Source of the DNA: Streptomyces sp. AC558_RSS880
GTDB lineage: Bacteria; Actinomycetota; Actinomycetes; Streptomycetales; Streptomycetaceae
NCBI RefSeq assembly: GCF_019049255.1
Contig: NZ_JAGMUJ010000027.1
Location: 38,004 to 102,003, forward strand
Direction: 5' to 3'
DNA: 64,000 nucleotides
The notes below the pieces were generated by a model, which saw only the letters and a list, made by a program, of their open reading frames with translations, searched no databases and had not been told where the DNA came from. Positions 41,520-50,918 of this stretch are shown piece by piece. Made by a program: the position numbers and the translations under genes. Position 1 is the stretch's first letter; each line of letters begins with the position of its first letter.

Positions 41520-42344
41520 TCAGTTCGCCGTGCGGACGGTGAGTTTGCCGTCGCCGGTGCGCGCGGTCACCACGTGGGAGCTGGAGTCGTCGCGGGGCAC
41601 GGACACGTCCTCGGCGCCGTCACCGGTCTCGGTGTCCACACGGTAGGAGGCACGCGGCAGGTCGATCGTCAGGGAACCGTCGCCGCTGCGGGAGTCCACC
41701 AGGTCGGGTACGGCGGCCAGTTCGAGGCGGACCGAGCCGTCACCGCTGTGGGTGCGCACCGTACGGGAGGAGACCTCCGCGCGTACGGACCCGTCACCGG
41801 TGCGCAGTTCCAGCGGCCCGGTGGAGTCCGTGACATGGACCGAACCGTCCGTCGTGCGGATGCTCAGCGCGTCGCGGAAGCCCCGCGCCCGCACGCTGCC
41901 GTCCTTCTCCTCGACCTCGACGGAGACTCCGCGGGGCACCTCGATGCGGTGCTTGGTGGAGCAGTCGGCGACGATCCCGGAGCACTTCTCCCGCAGCACC
42001 AGCCGGTCGCCGTCCATGGACCAGGTGACCTTCGGGTCCGAGCCGACGGCGACGGTGCCCTGGAACCACCGGGTGACCTCGACCTTGCCCGGGGCGTTCT
42101 CGTCCGCGGCGACGATCTCGAGGGCGGATTCGTCGGAGTCGATGGTGAGGGTCCTGCCGGGCAGGTCGAAGGACCGGCGGTCGGGCTCGTCGTCGTCGGT
42201 GGCCGATGCCCCGCAGGCGCTCACGCCCGCGACGATCACCACGGTGGCCCCGGTGAGGGCGAGGGCGCGTGTCCACGCGGCACGGGCGCCGGAGGCGGAG
42301 CCGGTGGTGCGGGCGGTGCGGGTGATCCGGGTGGTGCGGGTCAT
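41520..42344 (-). CDS. DUF4097-type lipoprotein with beta-helix repeats
   Basis: 274 residues. Lipoprotein signal with lipobox GVSAC, lipidated Cys44. The mature protein is a run of beta-strands typical of DUF4097 putative adhesins: the units VEEKDGSVRARG, IRTTDGSVHVTD, LRTGDGSVRAEV, THSGDGSVRLEL, SRSGDGSLTIDL and ARTGDGKLTVRT repeat about every 18-22 residues, each giving one rung. GGGGGAG precedes the ATG. Likely a surface-anchored protein of unknown ligand. It is transcribed away from the tRNA-Val gene. Confidence 0.88.
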   Translation of the reverse strand: MTRTTRITRTARTTGSASGARAAWTRALALTGATVVIVAGVSACGASATDDDEPDRRSFDLPGRTLTIDSDESALEIVAADENAPGKVEVTRWFQGTVAVGSDPKVTWSMDGDRLVLREKCSGIVADCSTKHRIEVPRGVSVEVEEKDGSVRARGFRDALSIRTTDGSVHVTDSTGPLELRTGDGSVRAEVSSRTVRTHSGDGSVRLELAAVPDLVDSRSGDGSLTIDLPRASYRVDTETGDGAEDVSVPRDDSSSHVVTARTGDGKLTVRTAN

Positions 42345-42640
42345 GACGGTCTCCCCCTGGGACGGACGGTGGCGCTCTCCGGCGGTGTCCGAGCGCTCTT
42401 CGACCGTACGGACCGGGGGTCAGCCGGGGGATCCGGGCGGCTGGCGGATCCGGGGTGGGGATATCCCCCGGTGATCGCCGGTGGGGGAATCGCTTCCCTG
42501 GTCTGTGGTACTTTCCCTTCGTCCCGCAAGGGACCGGTTCGGGCTGGACCGCAACCCTCGGGTTGGAAGCCCCCCTCTTCAGGTGGGGGAGCGGAGTCAC
42601 GTAGGCTGTCCACTCGACCTGGGCACACGGCCTGGGCCTC

Positions 42641-42712
<72 letters not shown>

Positions 42713-42803
42713 CCGGGACACAGGGCCTCCGGAGTTGCTCCGGGGGCCCTTGCCGTTGTGCCTCCGTGTCTCCCCCCGTCCCGCCGCCCTTGTCCTCGCG
42801 GCC

Positions 42804-43145
42804 CTACGCGGACTCCCCCGTGTCCTCGCGGGCGTGCTTCAGCCGGGAGCGGGCGTGCACGCGGTCGGCGCCGGTGAGTTCGGCCCAGTGGCGGTGGGTG
42901 CTGACGAACACCGCGAGTTCGTGCTCCCGTTGTCGGAGCTTCTCCACCTCGGCCTGTTCGTCGGCGGTCCAGCCGGGCGAGGCGGGGCGCTCGATCTTGC
43001 GCCAGCCGTTGTCGTCGCTGAACCCGTCGAGAGGTTCGACCGACCAGGGGAGCCGCTTCAGCAGGGCCGACAACTCGGCCCTGACCTGGTGCAGTTCCTC
43101 CTGACCGGCGAGGAGGTCATTCGGAAAGTCATAGGTCGCAGCCAC
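42804..43145 (-). CDS. Conserved Streptomyces protein, 113 residues
   Basis: 113 residues, soluble and largely helical, with no motif I can name. The recognisable conserved parts are GWRKIERPASPGWTADEQAE in the middle and WAELTGADRVHARSRLKHA near the end. The GTG start at 43145 is preceded by TATTAT with a 6-nt gap, so it is likely leaderless (the gap also reads TGAGGC, a weak ribosome-binding match). Divergent from the DUF2277 gene. Function unknown. Confidence 0.75.
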   Translation of the reverse strand: MAATYDFPNDLLAGQEELHQVRAELSALLKRLPWSVEPLDGFSDDNGWRKIERPASPGWTADEQAEVEKLRQREHELAVFVSTHRHWAELTGADRVHARSRLKHAREDTGESA

Positions 43146-43211
43146 GCCTCAATAATACGCCTGTTCGATTTTGGGTGGCGAGTCACTGAGAGGGCGCGTC
43201 AGACTGAAGGT
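43146..43211. promoter_or_regulatory. Divergent promoter region
   Basis: 66 bp shared by two small genes. On the minus strand, TATTAT (complement of 43152-43157) lies 6 nt before GTG 43145. The region is relatively A/T-rich (AATAATACGCCTGTTCGATTTTG). Confidence 0.5.
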
Positions 43212-43445
43212 ATGTGCCGGAGTATCAAGACCCTGCGTCCGCCCGTGCAGCCCGAGGAGGCCACGGAAGAGGAGATCCGGGCCGCCGCCCTGCAGTACGT
43301 GAGGAAGGTGTCCGGCTTCCGGGCGCCGGCCGCCCACAACCGCGAGGTGTTCGACCGGGCGGTGGAGGCGATCGCCTCGGCGACGGCCGAGTTGCTGGAC
43401 GGGCTGGAGGTGCGCGGAGGCGCGGCGCGGCGGGCGGCGGGGTAG
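43212..43445 (+). CDS. DUF2277 family protein
   Basis: 77 residues, matching DUF2277 over most of its length: MCRSIKTLRPP at the start, then EEEIRAAALQYVRKVSGFRA and NREVFDRAVEAIASATAELL. The MCRNI/MCRSI opening is diagnostic. The family is widespread and uncharacterised; the N-terminal Cys-Arg could bind metal, but that is speculation. GAAGG lies just before the ATG. Followed by a hexamer repeat, a family A repeat and then the left end of the IS481-type element. Confidence 0.88.
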   Translation: MCRSIKTLRPPVQPEEATEEEIRAAALQYVRKVSGFRAPAAHNREVFDRAVEAIASATAELLDGLEVRGGAARRAAG

Positions 43446-43450
43446 GGCCA

Positions 43451-43497
43451 CGGGTGCGGGTGCGGGTGCGGGTGCCGGTGCCGGTGCGGGTGCCGGG
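43451..43497 (+). repeat. GGGTGC hexamer microsatellite
   Basis: Eight approximate copies of the 6-bp unit GGGTGC/GGGTGCC, beginning a few bases after the DUF2277 stop. Confidence 0.85.
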
Positions 43498-43503
43498 CGG
43501 GGG

Positions 43504-43612
43504 GTGTGGCGCAGCCCGGCGTTTGCGGGGTGCCGCTGCGCCCACCCGTGCCGCCCCAGCGGCACGATTGCCCGCAGTCGGACCGGCCCAGCGGCACGAC
43601 TGCCCGCAGTCG
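43504..43612 (-). repeat. Dispersed repeat family A, copy 2, with partial tandem duplication
   Basis: On the minus strand this is almost the same sequence as 2547-2620 (GTGCCGCTGGGGCGGCAC core). The CAGCGGCACGA-TGCCCGCAGTCG end is present twice in tandem (about 43558-43580 and 43589-43612). Confidence 0.75.
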
Positions 43613-43765
43613 GGTCCCGCGGGATCTAGGTGTATTGCCCACGAGCGTTGTTGACAATGCTCAGGGGTTCGCTTCGTCCGGTTTTCGGGAGCTTGCCCGA
43701 GGGTGATGTTGCGGCGTGACGCGGGTCCTGCCCTTTGGTCCTGCGTTACATCGCTGCGGGGTGGT

Positions 43766-44257
43766 TCAGTCGTGTGCGCGGGCACTCGTGTCATCGTCGC
43801 TGCGGTGGGTCTGCCGGGCGGACCAGGCGCTGGCGTCCTGGCTGTAGCGGATGAGGAACTGGGCGAACTGCATGCGCTCGGTCGGCTCCCATGCAGCGGT
43901 GATGTGCTCAAAGGTCTCGCGCTGCTCGGAGGCGAAGCGGCGGCGCTCGGTTTGGCCGGCCTGAGTGAGTTCAAGGACGGTGCGGCGGCCGTCTGCCTGG
44001 GATGCGGATCGCCGCAGCAGTCCGTCGGCGATGCAGGCGGCAATGGTGCGGCTGGCGACGGGCTGGGTGACGCCCATCTCGGCGGCGATGCCGCCGACCG
44101 TCATCTCGCCGGGCGCGTCCGCGACCACGTTCAGGACGAGGTTGCGGGTCAGATCCCTGCGTCCGCCCGAGGTGCGCCGCCGCAGCCGCGACAGGGCAGG
44201 TCCGACCTGATCGAAGAGGCCCTTGCCGGTCTCCCGGGGCGTTGACGAGCTGCTCAT
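43766..44257 (-). CDS. MarR-family repressor, element cargo
   Basis: 163 residues. The winged helix lies at about residues 37-100: LVLNVVADAPGEMTVGGIAA, EMGVTQPVASRTIAACIADG and LLRRSASQADGRRTVLELTQ. ATG 44257 is chosen over ATG 44266 because TAGAAT lies 7 nt upstream of it (leaderless). It is divergent from the amidohydrolase gene; a perfect 10-bp inverted repeat in the shared promoter is its probable operator. Both lie between the ends of the IS481-type element, so the pair moves as regulated cargo. Confidence 0.9.
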   Translation of the reverse strand: MSSSSTPRETGKGLFDQVGPALSRLRRRTSGGRRDLTRNLVLNVVADAPGEMTVGGIAAEMGVTQPVASRTIAACIADGLLRRSASQADGRRTVLELTQAGQTERRRFASEQRETFEHITAAWEPTERMQFAQFLIRYSQDASAWSARQTHRSDDDTSARAHD

Positions 44258-44369
44258 GCCGCCCATTCTAGGGAGTTTTGGTCGACATGCATAACCATTC
44301 CATTATGCATGTACATAGCTTTAGGCATATATTGAGATGGAGGGTCGTACTCCAGGATCGAGGTAAGCC
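44258..44369. promoter_or_regulatory. MarR operator and divergent promoter of the cargo genes
   Basis: ACATGCATAA (44285-44294) and TTATGCATGT (44303-44312) are perfect 10-bp arms around CCATTCCA. TAGAAT (complement of 44265-44270) is the likely -10 of marR, so the operator covers its -35 region. The stretch is A/T-rich, in sharp contrast to the flanking DNA. GAGGT precedes the amidohydrolase ATG. Confidence 0.8.
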
Positions 44370-45596
44370 ATGTCCGTGACCGCTATTGCTGGTGCCCGGG
44401 TCTTCGACGGCGAGAAGCCGCTGGGGGTGACCACCGTGCTCGTCGAGGGCGGGCACATCGCCCGCATCGGCGGCGACGCCCCGGCAGGGGCCGAGATCGT
44501 CGACGGCAGCGGCGCCACGCTGCTCCCCGGCCTGATCGACGCGCACGTCCACACCAGCCGGGACGCGCTGGCGTTGGCGCTGCGGTTCGGTGTGACGACC
44601 GAGTTGGAGATGCAGGGCACCAACACGCGGGACAACCGGGCCCACATCAGCGAGGACGATGCCGTCGCTGACGTGCGTTCCTCCGGTTTCGGTATCACCC
44701 CTCCGGGCGGCCACCCCAGTGAGCTGTTCCCCGAGGGTTTCCGTCCCGGCCCTCCTCCCGGCGCCAAGCCTGCAGGAGAGCCGCCGTTGATGCCGTTCTC
44801 CACCACCCCCGAGGAAGCCGTTGCATTCATCCCGCAATTGATCGAACGCGGCTCGGACTACATCAAGTTCATGGTCGACGACGGCAGCGTCGAAGGGCAT
44901 CCGGGCCTGCCCATGCTTGACCAGGCCACCTTGAACGCCGGCGTGGCTGAGGCCAAGAAGCACGGCATGCTCACCATCGCCCACGCCCTGACCGTGGACG
45001 CCACCCGTATGGCCATCGAGGCGGGTATCGACGGCCTGGCCCACCTTTTCATGGACCAGCCCCACACCGACGAGATCATCAACCTGGTCAAGACCGCTGG
45101 AGTGTTCGTCGTGCCCTGCGTCGTCCTGAACGCCTCCATGATGGGCATCACCGGAAGCGACCTCGCCGACGATCCGCGCGTCGCCACCCGCCTCGATGCG
45201 GACTGGGACAAGGCCCTGCGCTCCGCCTTCGGCCACTACCCCCAAGGCAAGATCGAAGACGTTCTGGCCACCGTCAAGGCCCTCGCCGACGCAGGCGTGG
45301 ACCTGCTGGCCGGCACCGACGTCTCCCTGCCCCTGCCCTTCCTGGGCGGGCTCGCCCACGGCGCCAGCGTCCACCACGAACTGCAGTACCTGGTTCAAGC
45401 CGGCCTCACCCCCGCCCAGGCCCTGCGCGCAGCCACCGCCACCACTGCCCGCCGCTTCGGCCTCGAAGACCGCGGCCGCATCGCCGAGGGTATGCGCGCC
45501 GACCTCCTCCTCATCGACGGCGACCCCACCAGCACCATCTCCGACACCCTCAACACACGCGCCGTCTGGCGCCGCGGCACCCGACTCGCGGCCTGA
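44370..45596 (+). CDS. Metal-dependent amidohydrolase, element cargo
   Basis: 408 residues of the amidohydrolase superfamily (imidazolonepropionase/prolidase-like). Metal ligands are visible: DAHVHT, Lys in YIKFMVDD (carbamylated bridging Lys), His in IAHALTVDAT, His in LAHLFMDQ and Asp in LAGTDVSLP. The usual small beta-sandwich frames the barrel (IVDGSGATLLPGLID and the late MRADLLLIDGDPT). It hydrolyses a C-N bond in an unknown cyclic or peptide-like substrate. Third codon positions are less uniformly G/C than in neighbouring genes. MarR next door probably senses its substrate. Confidence 0.9.
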   Translation: MSVTAIAGARVFDGEKPLGVTTVLVEGGHIARIGGDAPAGAEIVDGSGATLLPGLIDAHVHTSRDALALALRFGVTTELEMQGTNTRDNRAHISEDDAVADVRSSGFGITPPGGHPSELFPEGFRPGPPPGAKPAGEPPLMPFSTTPEEAVAFIPQLIERGSDYIKFMVDDGSVEGHPGLPMLDQATLNAGVAEAKKHGMLTIAHALTVDATRMAIEAGIDGLAHLFMDQPHTDEIINLVKTAGVFVVPCVVLNASMMGITGSDLADDPRVATRLDADWDKALRSAFGHYPQGKIEDVLATVKALADAGVDLLAGTDVSLPLPFLGGLAHGASVHHELQYLVQAGLTPAQALRAATATTARRFGLEDRGRIAEGMRADLLLIDGDPTSTISDTLNTRAVWRRGTRLAA

Positions 45597-45717
45597 CCCC
45601 GCCGCCCACCACACAGCGCCATAGGCCGCCGACCACCGGGTCGGCGGCCTCACGTGCCTGCGCTCCCCGCCTGAGCCCAGACGGCTGATCAAGATCCGCA
45701 CCACAGCAGAGGTCTTC

Positions 45718-46701
45718 GTGTCCCACCCCAACGCCCGACTGACCGTCTACGGCAGACGACTTCTGATCGACCGGGTCCGAGCCTGTCGCCCCGTCGCGCA
45801 CGTAGCCGACGAAATGGGCATCTCCCGCGCCACGGCCTACAAGTGGGTACGTCGCTGGCGCACCGAGGGCGACACCGGCCTGTTCGACCGCACGAGTCGG
45901 CCCCGGACTACCCCGCACCGCACTGCCTCAGACGTCGAGAGACAGGTCTGCGCGCTGCGGCGCGAGCGAAAGCTCGGCCCCGCACGGATCGGTCCGATCC
46001 TGGGCACACCCGCCTCCACAGTCCATCGCGTGCTCACCCGCCACGGACTGAACCGACTGCGCTGGATGGACCGGCCCACCGGCCAGGTAATGCGCCGGTA
46101 CGAACGCGCACGCCCCGGCGAGCTGATCCACGTTGATATCAAGAAGCTCGGCAACATCCCCGACGGCGGCGGGCACCGCATCATGCCCCGGCAGCAGGCC
46201 GGTGCCAACAGGCAGGCGACGACCGACGCGCGCAAGGGCGGCAGCCCCGTCATCGGATACAGCTTCGTCCACACAGCCATCGACGACCACTCCCGGCTCG
46301 CCTACAGCGAGGTCCTGGCCAACGAGCGCAAGGAGACCGCAGCCGCGTTCTGGCGACGCGCGAACGCCTTCTTCTCCGAACACGGCATCACCGTCGAACG
46401 CGTCCTAACCGACAACGGCTCCTGTTACCGATCCAAGCTGTTCGGCCAGACCTTGAGCGTCGCTGGCATCGTCCACAAACGCACCCGACCGTACCGCCCG
46501 CAGACGAACGGCAAGGTCGAACGCCTGAACCGCACGCTGCTCGACGAATGGGCGTACGCGCGCCCGTACTCCAGCAACGCCGAGCGCACCGCAGCTCTCG
46601 TGGAGTTCCTCCACACCTACAACCATCACCGCTGCCACACTGCACTCGGCGGCCACCCGCCCATCAGTCGAATCAACAATGCTGCGGGTCAATACACCTA
46701 G
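45718..46701 (+). CDS. IS481-family transposase
   Basis: 327 residues. The N-terminal helix-turn-helix is VADEMGISRATAYKWVRRW. The DDE core has Asp in HVDIKKLG, Asp in VLTDNGSCYRS and Glu in TNGKVERLNRTLLDEW, with the YNHHRCHTALGGHPP ending typical of IS481. The last sense codon uses one base of the target duplication and the TAG stop lies wholly within the duplicated CTAG. Intact, so probably active. GTG start; AGGTCTTC lies just upstream. Confidence 0.95.
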   Translation: MSHPNARLTVYGRRLLIDRVRACRPVAHVADEMGISRATAYKWVRRWRTEGDTGLFDRTSRPRTTPHRTASDVERQVCALRRERKLGPARIGPILGTPASTVHRVLTRHGLNRLRWMDRPTGQVMRRYERARPGELIHVDIKKLGNIPDGGGHRIMPRQQAGANRQATTDARKGGSPVIGYSFVHTAIDDHSRLAYSEVLANERKETAAAFWRRANAFFSEHGITVERVLTDNGSCYRSKLFGQTLSVAGIVHKRTRPYRPQTNGKVERLNRTLLDEWAYARPYSSNAERTAALVEFLHTYNHHRCHTALGGHPPISRINNAAGQYT

Positions 46702-47300
46702 GAAGCCTCCGAAGGCCGCGGTCGCCGCCGCATCAGGTATCCCGCCCCCGCCCCCGCCGCGAACAGCGCGCCCACCGACACCGCCGTGGCCAGCCAGGTC
46801 GCGCCCAGCCAGTGGGCGCCGAAGTAGCCGAGGGCCACGCTGTACGCGGCCCAGGACAGCCCGGCCAAGGCGGACCAGGGGAGGAAGTCGCGGGCGCGGT
46901 GGCGTGCGGCGCCGGCGCCGAGGGAGACCACCGAGCGTCCGGCCGGGGCGAAGCGGGCGAGGACGACGAGAGCGCCGCCGCCCCGGGCGAGCGCCGCGCC
47001 GAGACGTTCCTGCGCGCTCTTGAGCCGCCGCGAACGGGCGATCGCCCTGTCCAGACGGGCGCCGCCGCGCCAGGCGAGGCGGTAGGCCACCAGGTCGCCC
47101 AGGACGGAGGCGGTGGCGGCGCACAGCGTCAGCACCAGGATGTCGGGCACGTCGGCCGCCGTGCCCGCGGCCGCCGCCGTGGCCGCGGTGATCACCAGGA
47201 CTCCGCTGGGCAGGACCGGGAGGAACACGTCGAGCAGGACCGAGAGGGCCACCACCGCATAGATCCACGGGCTGCCGACCAGCGACCCCAGACTTTCCAC
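46698..47300 (-). CDS. DedA-family membrane protein (2)
   Basis: 200 residues with four to five membrane segments. The DedA pattern is weaker than in the first copy but visible: DVFLPVLPSGVLVITAATAA, then LVVLARFAPAGRSVVSLGAG with the conserved Arg/Pro and Gly residues, then a membrane helix with WAAYSVALGYFGAHWLG. GTG start with GGGGGAG upstream. The IS481-type element inserted exactly at its stop codon; the CTAG duplication keeps TAG as the stop, so the protein is unharmed. Confidence 0.85.
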   Translation of the reverse strand: MESLGSLVGSPWIYAVVALSVLLDVFLPVLPSGVLVITAATAAAAGTAADVPDILVLTLCAATASVLGDLVAYRLAWRGGARLDRAIARSRRLKSAQERLGAALARGGGALVVLARFAPAGRSVVSLGAGAARHRARDFLPWSALAGLSWAAYSVALGYFGAHWLGATWLATAVSVGALFAAGAGAGYLMRRRPRPSEAS

Positions 47301-47483
47301 CCGAACTCCCCCTGGCTCCCCCGCGGGTCACGCCGTGCCGCGCCGTCGCGGGGAGCGGCAGGAGTGGCAGGGGTGGCCCATGACAGTCACACAGCGTACG
47401 CCCGGTGAGTGACGGAAAGGTCACGGGGGGTTCGTGTGTTCGGTGCCCGGTGTTCCCCTTCCCTTCCCCCGGGCAAAGGAGAA

Positions 47484-47515
47484 GGGTGCCCTCCCCTTAT
47501 AAGGGGAGGGCACCC
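47484..47515 (-). terminator. 32-bp perfect palindrome, terminator of the DoxX gene
   Basis: GGGTGCCCTCCCCTTA (47484-47499) is followed directly by its exact complement (47500-47515). As RNA it forms a stem of 14 bp with a TTAT/TATA-type loop. It lies about 75 bp past the DoxX stop. Degenerate fragments, GAGGGTGCCCGTACG and GAGGGCGCCCGTGCG, follow at 47531-47570. Confidence 0.7.
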
Positions 47516-47588
47516 GTGCGTCATGCGGGAGAGGGTGCCCGTACGTGGTGCGGGAGAGGGCGCCCGTGCGGCCCGGCGGGAAGGACGG

Positions 47589-48041
47589 TCAGGCCGCCAC
47601 CGGGGTCCGCTCCGCCTCCCGTTCGCCGTTCGCCGACGAGCGCCTGGTGAGCAGGCGGTCCAGGCCGAAGGCTCCGGAGCCGGTGAACACCAGCAGGAAC
47701 ATGGCCCAGCAGTACATGGCCGCGCTCTCGCCGCTGTTCTCTATCGGCCACAGGGCCTCGGGCTGGTGGACCTTGAAGTACGCGTAGGCCATCGAGCCGG
47801 ACGAGATGAACGCGGCGGCGCGGGTGCCGAGGCCGAGCAGGACCAGGGTGCCGCCGACGAGTTGGATCAGGGCCGCGTACCAGCCGGGCCAGGCGCCGGT
47901 CTCGACGGTGCCGCCGTTGCCGTCCGTGCCGCCGAGCAGGCCGAGCAGGGAAGCGGCGCCGTGGCAGGCGAAGAGCAGTCCGATGACGATGCGGAACATG
48001 CCCAGGACGTATGGCTGCGCGCTGTTGAGGCGTTCGGTCAT
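47589..48041 (-). CDS. DoxX-family membrane protein
   Basis: 150 residues with four membrane segments, the DoxX/DoxD fold. Typical blocks are FRIVIGLLFACHGAASLLGL, LVGGTLVLLGLGTRAAAFIS and SMAYAYFKVHQP. Related actinobacterial proteins act in membrane redox or thiol stress systems, but many are uncharacterised. AAGGAG precedes the ATG. A 7-bp inverted repeat (48115-48132) lies 74 bp upstream and may be an operator; no regulator gene is adjacent. Confidence 0.9.
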   Translation of the reverse strand: MTERLNSAQPYVLGMFRIVIGLLFACHGAASLLGLLGGTDGNGGTVETGAWPGWYAALIQLVGGTLVLLGLGTRAAAFISSGSMAYAYFKVHQPEALWPIENSGESAAMYCWAMFLLVFTGSGAFGLDRLLTRRSSANGEREAERTPVAA

Positions 48042-48114
48042 GTGGGGGTCTCCTTCGGTCAGGCCGACCCCCGGGTGGGGCCGGTCCGGGGGACGGAACC
48101 GAGTCGACCACCCA

Positions 48115-48132
48115 CGTTAGGTGTCCCTAACG
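48115..48132 (-). promoter_or_regulatory. Inverted repeat upstream of the DoxX gene
   Basis: CGTTAGG (48115-48121), TGTC, CCTAACG (48126-48132): perfect 7-bp arms. The outer GTTAG/CTAAC is shared with a repeat before the O-methyltransferase gene at 59567-59581. Probably a site for a TetR-like or other dimeric regulator encoded elsewhere. Confidence 0.5.
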
Positions 48133-48190
48133 AATACTTGCAAGTTCAACATTTGGCCACGGGTTTGCCTTCGTTTGACCGTCCCGGCGT

Positions 48191-48320
48191 CTGCTCCCAC
48201 CCGGTCGAGGCGCCCGCTCCCACCCGGTCGAGACGCCCACTCCCGCCGGTCCGGGCACCCGCCCCGCCGGTCGGGGCGGCCTGCTCCCGCCGGTCGATGC
48301 GGCGTCCGCTCCCGCCGTCA
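48191..48320. repeat. Degenerate 22-26-bp tandem repeat
   Basis: Five to six imperfect units of CGCTCCCACCCGGTCGAGGC or CGCTCCCGCCGGTCGATGC type. It fills the 330-bp gap between the DoxX promoter and the phosphatase stop; no gene is seen in this gap. Confidence 0.75.
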
Positions 48321-48372
48321 TGACCCACAACGTGACCGAATTCGCACCATGCTGCACAGCAGACTCACAGGT

Positions 48373-50019
<1,647 letters not shown>

Positions 50020-50107
50020 GGTGACCCCTTCCTCCGTCGCCCCGTACGGTACGCAGCGACGGAGGTCACCGGGGAGATTTGTGCACCCGGCAGTTCCGGC
50101 GGTTCGC

Positions 50108-50752
50108 TCAGCAGCTCGCGAGGTGGTTCTGCAGGGCGGACTTCTCGGCGGAGTCGACCGACAGGTCGTAGTAGTACTTCACCTGGACCCAGGCGCGGAC
50201 GTAGGTGCAGCGGTAGGCCGTGCGCGACGGCATCCAGGTGGCCGGGTCCTGGTCGCCCTTGGACTGGTTGACGTTGTCCGTGACGGCGAGGAGCTGCGGG
50301 CGGGTCAGGTCGTTGGCGAAGGACTGGCGCCGCGAGGTGGTCCAGGAGTCGGCGCCGGAGTCCCAGGCCTCGGCGAGCGGCACGAGGTGGTCGATGTCGA
50401 CGTCGGAGGCGGCGGACCAGGTGGCGCCGTCGTACGGGGAGTACCAGCTGCCGCGGGTGGCGGCGCAGGAGGAGTCGGTGACGACGCCCGAGCCGTCGCG
50501 CTTGAGGACGGTCTCGCGGGTGTTGCAGGTGCCGGACTGCGTGATCCAGTGCGGGAAGAGGTCGCGGTTGTAGCCGGTGCGGTCCTCGGTGGCCACGGTG
50601 AGCGAGGCGAGGTAGCTGCGGGCGGTGGTGGCGCTGACCGGGGTGGGGAGGGCGGCGGAGGCGGTCGGTCCGTTGAACAGGCCGACGGAGGCTATGAGTC
50701 CGGTGAGCGCCGCGACTATGCTGAGCTGTCGACGCGCGTAGAACTTCGACAT
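50108..50752 (-). CDS. Secreted HNH-type nuclease (DUF1524)
   Basis: 214 residues. Signal peptide in the first 34 (basic MSKFYARRQ, hydrophobic stretch, cleavage near TASAA). The DUF1524/HNH catalytic block is DVDIDHLVPLAEAWDSGA, followed by NQSKGDQDPATWMP, which provides the Asn/Lys/Asp positions. Two Cys pairs suit an extracellular enzyme. Such proteins are probable extracellular DNases or RNases used for nucleic acid scavenging. GAGGGAG precedes the ATG. Confidence 0.92.
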   Translation of the reverse strand: MSKFYARRQLSIVAALTGLIASVGLFNGPTASAALPTPVSATTARSYLASLTVATEDRTGYNRDLFPHWITQSGTCNTRETVLKRDGSGVVTDSSCAATRGSWYSPYDGATWSAASDVDIDHLVPLAEAWDSGADSWTTSRRQSFANDLTRPQLLAVTDNVNQSKGDQDPATWMPSRTAYRCTYVRAWVQVKYYYDLSVDSAEKSALQNHLASC

Positions 50753-50918
50753 GCGAACTCCCTCGTGGAGTGGGGTCGTTGGCGTGCGGGCAGGGGAATG
50801 CTCGCGACGCCGCGTGGCCGGCAGGGGTGGATCCGGTAAGAAGCTAATGACGTGTTCATGACACGTCTATGGTTCAGGTGTGAAGTTTCCGCGTACGACG
50901 GCCGGTGCGGGCCTCGCG

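Larger units (their letters stand above)
43626..46701 (+). mobile_element. IS481-family element carrying marR and amidohydrolase genes
   Basis: The ends are imperfect inverted repeats: left 43630-43654 begins GTGTATTGCCC, and the complement of 46697-46673 begins GTGTATTGACC. They match at 20 of 25 positions, including TTGTTGA at the inner end. The 4-bp target CTAG is duplicated on both sides (43626-43629 and 46698-46701). IS481 elements are known to insert at CTAG-centred sites. The element proper is 3068 bp, about three times a plain IS481, because it holds marR and an amidohydrolase gene besides the transposase gene. A 6-bp target (TCTAGG/CCTAGG) would need one mismatch. Confidence 0.85.
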
